Of a stretch of DNA of 64,000 nt, positions 59,486-64,000 are shown piece by piece. The position numbers and the translations under genes are program-made. This stretch comes from an uncultured Lacinutrix sp. (GTDB lineage Bacteria; Bacteroidota; Bacteroidia; Flavobacteriales; Flavobacteriaceae): contig NZ_CANMSJ010000001.1 of NCBI RefSeq assembly GCF_947500605.1, positions 620,001 to 684,000 of the forward strand. The letters run 5' to 3'. Each line of letters begins with the position of its first letter. The first letter of the stretch is position 1. The notes under the pieces are model-generated. The model worked only from the letters and a program-made list of their open reading frames with translations, did not search any database and was not told where the DNA came from.

Positions 59486-61797
59486 TATAAAGTGAATTTT
59501 AATTCAAGATTGGCTTTAGAATCTCCACCAACAAAAACTTTAAAATCTCCTGGCTCTACAATAAATTCATTTTGGTTATTAAAAAATCCTAGCTCTTTCT
59601 CTGTGAGAACAAACTCTATATTTTTAGATTCACTAGGATTTAACTCGACTAACTCAAAACCTTTTAACTCTCTAACAGGCCTAGTAACACTTGCATACAT
59701 ATCTCTTATATATAACTGTGCAACTTCTTTACCTCTATAATTACCTGTGTTGGTTAATGTTACAGAAACAGTAACCTCTTTAGAGCCTTTATAAGAGTTT
59801 TTAACTTTTATGTTACTGTATTTAAATGTAGTATAACTTAAGCCATGACCAAAAACGTATAATGGTTCATTTTTTTCGTCTTGATAGTGAGACCAAAAAA
59901 CAACATCTGGTCCTGGTAAACTTGGTCTACCTGTGTTTTTATAATTGTAATAAATTGGTACTTGACCAACATCTCTAGGAAAACTCATTGGTAGTTTACC
60001 GCTAGGATTGTAGTCTCCATAAAGTATTTGTGCTATAGCATTTCCACTTTGCGTTCCTAACTGCCATGCCTCTACAATTGCGGGTATATTTTGGTCTGCC
60101 CAATTAATTGTTAATGGTCTTCCATTATTTAATACCAGTACTATATTCTTATTTGCTTTATAAACTGCCTCTAATAATTCTTGTTGTACACCTGGCAAAC
60201 CTAATTCAGTTCTACTACGTCCTTCTCCACTCTGAAAACCATGTTCTCCAAGTACCATAATAACAACATCTGCATTTTTAGCAATAGTAACCGCTTTACC
60301 AAATTCTGTTTTGTTAGTTGTGTTAATCTTAACTTCTGTAGTAAAATTAGGTTCTCCAATAACTACATCTGCTCCTTTAGCATAAGTTATTGTATTACCT
60401 TTGTAAGCCGAAAGACCTTCTAAAACTGAAACTGCGCTATTATCTTCGGCAGCAATTCTCCAACTACCTAACGGACTTGTTTTATCTGATGCCAGTGCGC
60501 CAATAACTGCAATTTTCTGGCCTTCTTTTTTAAGCGGAAGTAACTGTTTTTCATTTTTAAGTAAAACGATAGATTTTTTAGCCATATCTAAAGCTGCATC
60601 GTTAAGTGCTTTACTTCCTGTAATTTCTTTTTCACGAGCTTCGTCTAGGTATTTATAAGGGTCATCGAATAAACCTAATTCGAATTTTACTCTTAAAATC
60701 CGTCTAGCAGCATCTTCTATTACAGCTTCTTTTACTTTACCTTCTTTTACTAATTTTGCAAGTTCGTTTACATATAAATAAGATTCCATATCCATATCCG
60801 ATCCTGCATTAGCTGCTAATTCTGCTGCATGATTTCCATCTTTTGCGTGACCATGAGCAATCATTTCTGTTATTGATCCCCAATCTGAAACGATAAAACC
60901 ATCAAAATTCCATTTTTCTTTTAAAATATCTCTTTGTAAATATTTATCTCCAGTTGCAGGAATACCATTAAGCTCGTTAAACGAATTCATAAAAGTTCTT
61001 ACACCAGCATCTTTTGCTGCTTTAAAAGGCGGTAATACAACATTATTTAAAGTCGAAATACCAATGTCCGCAGTATTATAATCTCTACCAGCTTCTGCAA
61101 ATCCATAAGCGGCAAAATGCTTCGCACAAGCTACAATTGTATTACTTGTAGATAAATCTTCTCCTTGAAAACCTTTAACTCTAGCTTCTGCAATTTTAGA
61201 GCCTAAATAAGTGTCTTCTCCTGCTCCTTCCATAACGCGTCCCCAACGTGCATCTCTAGATATGTCGACCATTGGTGCAAACGTCCAGTTAATTCCAGAA
61301 GCCGAAGCTTCTAGAGCTGCCATTTCTGCCGATGTTTTTATTGCAGTTAAATCCCAACTTGCAGACTCTGCTAATGGAATTGGAGTTAATGTTTTGTATC
61401 CGTGTATGACATCGAAACCAATAATTAAGGGAATTCCTAATCTTGATTCTTCAACTGCTATTTTTTGAACACTTCTTACCTCTTTAACACCTCTAACATT
61501 TAGCATAGAACCAACATAACCCTTACGAAGATGTTCGTATTTTTTTGCTGCATCTCCTTCTTTTGGAGCTGGACCTGTAAGATCCCAGAAACCATTGTAT
61601 TGATTCATCTGACCTATTTTTTCTTCCAAGGTCATTTTAGATAGAAGCGCACTTACTTTATCTTCAATTGAAGTTACTTTTGTATTTGCTGTAGATGAAT
61701 TTATTGCCAAATCTTTATCTATAGAATTATTTTCATTTTTACATGAAATAATTACTATAAAAAGGCAAACTAATAATGGTATTGCTACTTTTTTCAT
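59485..61797 (-). CDS. bglX: GH3 beta-glucosidase lipoprotein
   Basis: 770 residues, BglX-like. The lipobox ends at Cys19 (VIISC). The TIM-like domain has KHFAAYG and the nucleophile Asp305 in GFIVSDWGS. The sandwich domain carries GEHGFQSGEGRSRTELGLPG, with the likely acid/base Glu, and a C-terminal fibronectin III-like domain closes it. It trims glucose from oligosaccharides released by the GH16 enzymes. The gene is 6 bp after the upstream GH16. Confidence 0.93.
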   Translation of the reverse strand: MKKVAIPLLVCLFIVIISCKNENNSIDKDLAINSSTANTKVTSIEDKVSALLSKMTLEEKIGQMNQYNGFWDLTGPAPKEGDAAKKYEHLRKGYVGSMLNVRGVKEVRSVQKIAVEESRLGIPLIIGFDVIHGYKTLTPIPLAESASWDLTAIKTSAEMAALEASASGINWTFAPMVDISRDARWGRVMEGAGEDTYLGSKIAEARVKGFQGEDLSTSNTIVACAKHFAAYGFAEAGRDYNTADIGISTLNNVVLPPFKAAKDAGVRTFMNSFNELNGIPATGDKYLQRDILKEKWNFDGFIVSDWGSITEMIAHGHAKDGNHAAELAANAGSDMDMESYLYVNELAKLVKEGKVKEAVIEDAARRILRVKFELGLFDDPYKYLDEAREKEITGSKALNDAALDMAKKSIVLLKNEKQLLPLKKEGQKIAVIGALASDKTSPLGSWRIAAEDNSAVSVLEGLSAYKGNTITYAKGADVVIGEPNFTTEVKINTTNKTEFGKAVTIAKNADVVIMVLGEHGFQSGEGRSRTELGLPGVQQELLEAVYKANKNIVLVLNNGRPLTINWADQNIPAIVEAWQLGTQSGNAIAQILYGDYNPSGKLPMSFPRDVGQVPIYYNYKNTGRPSLPGPDVVFWSHYQDEKNEPLYVFGHGLSYTTFKYSNIKVKNSYKGSKEVTVSVTLTNTGNYRGKEVAQLYIRDMYASVTRPVRELKGFELVELNPSESKNIEFVLTEKELGFFNNQNEFIVEPGDFKVFVGGDSKANLELKFTL

Positions 61798-61803
61798 TGT
61801 CTA

Positions 61804-63435
61804 TTATTGGTAAACTCTTATGTATTCTATTTCCATTGTGTCTTCAGTAAATGCAGGATCTACTGTTCCTCCAAGACTTCCTCCCATTGCTACATTTAGT
61901 ATTAAAAAGAAATCGCTATTAAATGGTAAAGAGTCCGAATTAATTACAGTATGAAAGACTTCGTTATCTACAACTATTTTAATAACATCTGGTGTCCACT
62001 CTATTGTATAATCATGAAACTCTGAGGTTGAAGTATCAACTGTAATTGAATTACCATCTGCATTTCCTCCAGAATTCCCTGGATAATGTAATGTGCCTAA
62101 TGTTGTATTTTTATCTTGTCCTGTTTGCTCCATGATATCCATTTCTCCGCAGGCTGGCCAACTTACTGTATCATAATTAGCACCTAATGACCAAATTGCT
62201 GGCCATGTACCTTGAGATGCTGGAAGCTTTGCTCTAACTTCTACTCTTCCATAAGTAAACTCATAAAGGTTTTCTGATTTTAATCGCGCAGAAGTATATG
62301 AACCACCAGCTGCTTTTGCCGTGATTTTTAAAGATCCGCCTTCTACTATTACATTTTCAGAATTGTTTGTATAAGTTTGAAGTTCTTGATTTCCCCAACC
62401 ATCCGTTCCTGTTCCTAAATCGTAAGTCCATTTTAAGGGATCTGGTGCGCCATCAACATCAAACTCATCTTGCCATACCAAATTATCATAAATTGATTGT
62501 AAACCTTCTGATTCTCCTTCTTCTTCAGAAGTAATAATAAACCACCAATCGAATTCACTATTTCCATCTGTAGTTTTTAAAACCAATTCATTTGGAATCG
62601 CACGACTAAAGATTTCATATTTATGATTACCTCCTGTATAATACCCAATAAAACCTAAACCTGTAAGATTAATTGTTTCGGTGCCACCTGGTGCTGTAAT
62701 TACCCAGTTTTCAGAATAATCATTTAAAGGGTAGTTTTCTATATCTGCTCCATTTGGTGTTTCAGTGTGCGGACCTAACTCGGTAACTAAAGGTTCACGT
62801 CCAAAAATAGTTCCAGATGGATCCATAGTTGGATCATCGTTTATGCTATTGGTAATGTGTGTAAAAGTACCATCTGCATTAAAAATGTAACGATCATCGT
62901 ACATACCAGTTGCAGATTTTTCACCAGGACCTGCTTGATACCATTCGGCTGCAATATCTCCACCTACTGGTCCAAGACCAAAGTGAGCATTTTGTTCAGA
63001 CTTTATTCTCCATGTTTTAAATCCATCACCAACTAAAGTTGTTAATAAATCTGCTGGTGGCGCGTAAGTTGCTAATACTTCTACTTCTAAAGTTGTACTT
63101 GTAGACACACCTCCAGTTCCATAAGCAACAACGGTTACAGTATAAACATTGACACCTAAGTCTGAAAAAGTAAAGGCTGTAACTCCTGAAGGTGCATTTT
63201 GTACTGCAGCTCCAAAGCTATATTTATAACTTAAAGCATTATTTGCAGTAGCAATAAAATTTACCAAACCGCTTCCATCTCCATTTGGATTAGAAGTATC
63301 TTGACCTACTATTTCTGCTGTTACAATAATATTTGATGGTGCTACTATATTACCAAAAGTTTGATCTTCTTCTTGACAAGCAAAAAAGAAAGTTACCACT
63401 AGTGTTAGTAAGCTTATTTTGAATATTTTATTCAT
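61804..63435 (-). CDS. Multidomain GH16 laminarinase lipoprotein with PKD-like domain
   Basis: 543 residues. The lipobox at Cys20 (FFFAC) is followed by QEEDQ, like a surface-export signal. A PKD-like domain (about 35-125) is followed by a central ~170-residue beta domain (about 130-305) with GFKTWRIKSEQNAHFGLGP, found in glycan-binding proteins of such loci. The GH16 catalytic domain (about 315-543) has GEMDIMEQTG. Binding and cutting are thus combined in one surface protein. It is expected to start beta-1,3-glucan breakdown outside the cell. Confidence 0.9.
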   Translation of the reverse strand: MNKIFKISLLTLVVTFFFACQEEDQTFGNIVAPSNIIVTAEIVGQDTSNPNGDGSGLVNFIATANNALSYKYSFGAAVQNAPSGVTAFTFSDLGVNVYTVTVVAYGTGGVSTSTTLEVEVLATYAPPADLLTTLVGDGFKTWRIKSEQNAHFGLGPVGGDIAAEWYQAGPGEKSATGMYDDRYIFNADGTFTHITNSINDDPTMDPSGTIFGREPLVTELGPHTETPNGADIENYPLNDYSENWVITAPGGTETINLTGLGFIGYYTGGNHKYEIFSRAIPNELVLKTTDGNSEFDWWFIITSEEEGESEGLQSIYDNLVWQDEFDVDGAPDPLKWTYDLGTGTDGWGNQELQTYTNNSENVIVEGGSLKITAKAAGGSYTSARLKSENLYEFTYGRVEVRAKLPASQGTWPAIWSLGANYDTVSWPACGEMDIMEQTGQDKNTTLGTLHYPGNSGGNADGNSITVDTSTSEFHDYTIEWTPDVIKIVVDNEVFHTVINSDSLPFNSDFFLILNVAMGGSLGGTVDPAFTEDTMEIEYIRVYQ

Positions 63436-63458
63436 AATCTTATCTTTTAAATTGATTA

Positions 63459-64000
63459 TTAGTTCTTCAATTCTAATTCATCGTAATAATAAACCGAATC
63501 GTCACCAGCTACTCCAAAATCGAAGAACATTACCACCCTATCGTAGTTAAATGCCTGTGCACTACTAACGTCAAATTCTAATTCTTCCCAAGTGTTTGTA
63601 GTTGTTGTACTCATATCAACTTCAAAAAATTGAGAATCATCAGCACTATTTTCAATTTTCAATCTTACTACAGCTCCATTTTTTGGAGACCATGTTTTAA
63701 TACTTATTTTATTATAAGTAGTTAAATCTAATGGTGAAGCAGTGTCAAAAAATCCTCCTGCCCAAACTTCTGAACCTCCTGTTTTTGAAAATTCAGCGAC
63801 GTTTCCTGTTGTATTTATTCCAGACATATCTGGATTAGCTATTACTTGAATATCTGCCATGTTTCCAAATGTTACAAATGTTGGTGCAGTACCTTCAAAA
63901 TCCTGAAAACCAAGAGATCCTCCTCCAGTACCTCCACTAGAAACAAGCTCTACTTCATCGAAATAATATAAAGAGTCGTCACCTGCAACGCCAAAGTCGA
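63459..64000 (-). CDS. Repeat-module glycan-binding-type surface protein, 5' end outside window
   Basis: The frame is open from the right edge to the stop at 63459, at least 180 residues. The ATG at 63860 is internal, since the sequence upstream in frame is coding. It contains one full ~160-residue CBM-like beta module (LGFQDFEG to GVAGDDSVYYYDELELKN) preceded by the end of a second copy (GVAGDDSLYYFDEVEL), linked by SSGGTGGGS. A surface glycan-binding protein is likely from its place 23 bp before the GH16 gene, but the family is not certain. Confidence 0.75.
   Translation of the reverse strand, partial: DFGVAGDDSLYYFDEVELVSSGGTGGGSLGFQDFEGTAPTFVTFGNMADIQVIANPDMSGINTTGNVAEFSKTGGSEVWAGGFFDTASPLDLTTYNKISIKTWSPKNGAVVRLKIENSADDSQFFEVDMSTTTTNTWEELEFDVSSAQAFNYDRVVMFFDFGVAGDDSVYYYDELELKN

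Noticed and set aside
63858-63860. ATG as the start of the 63459 gene
   Set aside because: The frame stays open and clearly coding up to the window edge, including a second copy of the module, so the true start lies outside.
1-64000. CRISPR array, rRNA, tRNA, prophage or integrative element
   Set aside because: No regular repeat-spacer pattern, RNA gene consensus, integrase or phage gene was found in reading both strands.

Overview
The window looks like a chromosomal stretch from a marine member of the Flavobacteriaceae (Bacteroidetes); I cannot name the genus. The evidence is low GC content, TAnnTTTG-type -7 boxes with almost no Shine-Dalgarno sequences, a type IX secretion C-terminal sorting domain, a GldF-GldG gliding protein, many Cys-anchored lipoproteins, a SusC/D-type glycan locus edge, and regulator families typical of the group. 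I see no rRNA, tRNA, CRISPR array, prophage or intact insertion sequence. Coding density is high and no gene is visibly broken; two genes are cut by the window edges.

Layout. 1-6014 (-): two tandem Asp-box/VPS10-like secreted proteins behind a membrane-tethered TPR-LuxR regulator. 6118-10021: DinB-like protein, Bcr/CflA-type MFS pump, prolyl aminopeptidase-like lipoprotein, NYN/LOTUS protein and a 34-aa basic protein. 10367-14984 (+): SelO pseudokinase, aldo/keto reductase and MsrA (apparently one operon), then a patatin-like lipase. 15081-19556 (-): YceI protein, two Crp/Fnr regulators, a fatty-acid desaturase and a serine beta-lactamase-like hydrolase. 19929-31573 (-): a short-chain fatty acid module with Acs, a PrpE-type ligase, a receiver protein, a symporter-histidine kinase fusion, an ActP-type symporter with its DUF4212 partner, a porin and an IS1-InsA-like DNA-binding protein. 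31738-34759: DUF779 protein, aldehyde dehydrogenase and a divergent AraC regulator, which plausibly feed acetate into the previous module.

34756-45280 is mostly housekeeping: an AGCS symporter, a DUF1624-type membrane protein, purC, phoH, a SAM hydroxide adenosyltransferase, an ABM monooxygenase, an SDR, a fused GldFG and dnaN. 46542-50546 (-) is a sulfur operon: a Crp/Fnr regulator with a three-Cys motif, a TauE exporter, a CstB-like persulfide dioxygenase-rhodanese and split YeeE thiosulfate-type permeases. A perfect 10-bp inverted repeat sits at about -41 of the tauE promoter. 50782-55793 (+) is a receiver, a TonB-dependent receptor and a YfiR-domain histidine kinase, tightly packed. 55795-58631 holds an MtfA-like peptidase, a HAD phosphatase/mutase and a GAF histidine kinase. 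58685-64000 (-) is the distal part of a beta-glucan (laminarin-like) utilisation locus: GH16, GH3, a multidomain GH16, and a repeat-module glycan-binding-type protein cut by the right edge.

Non-coding structure is notable. There are two copies of a ~100-bp element whose arms covary and could fold as a cloverleaf (13484 and 19775). Four copies of a ~44-bp repeat include an inverted pair between acs and prpE. Three terminators share identical 11-bp arms but have different loops. Several operator-like palindromes or direct repeats lie next to regulator genes. All positions and pairings were read by eye; no searches or folding programs were run.
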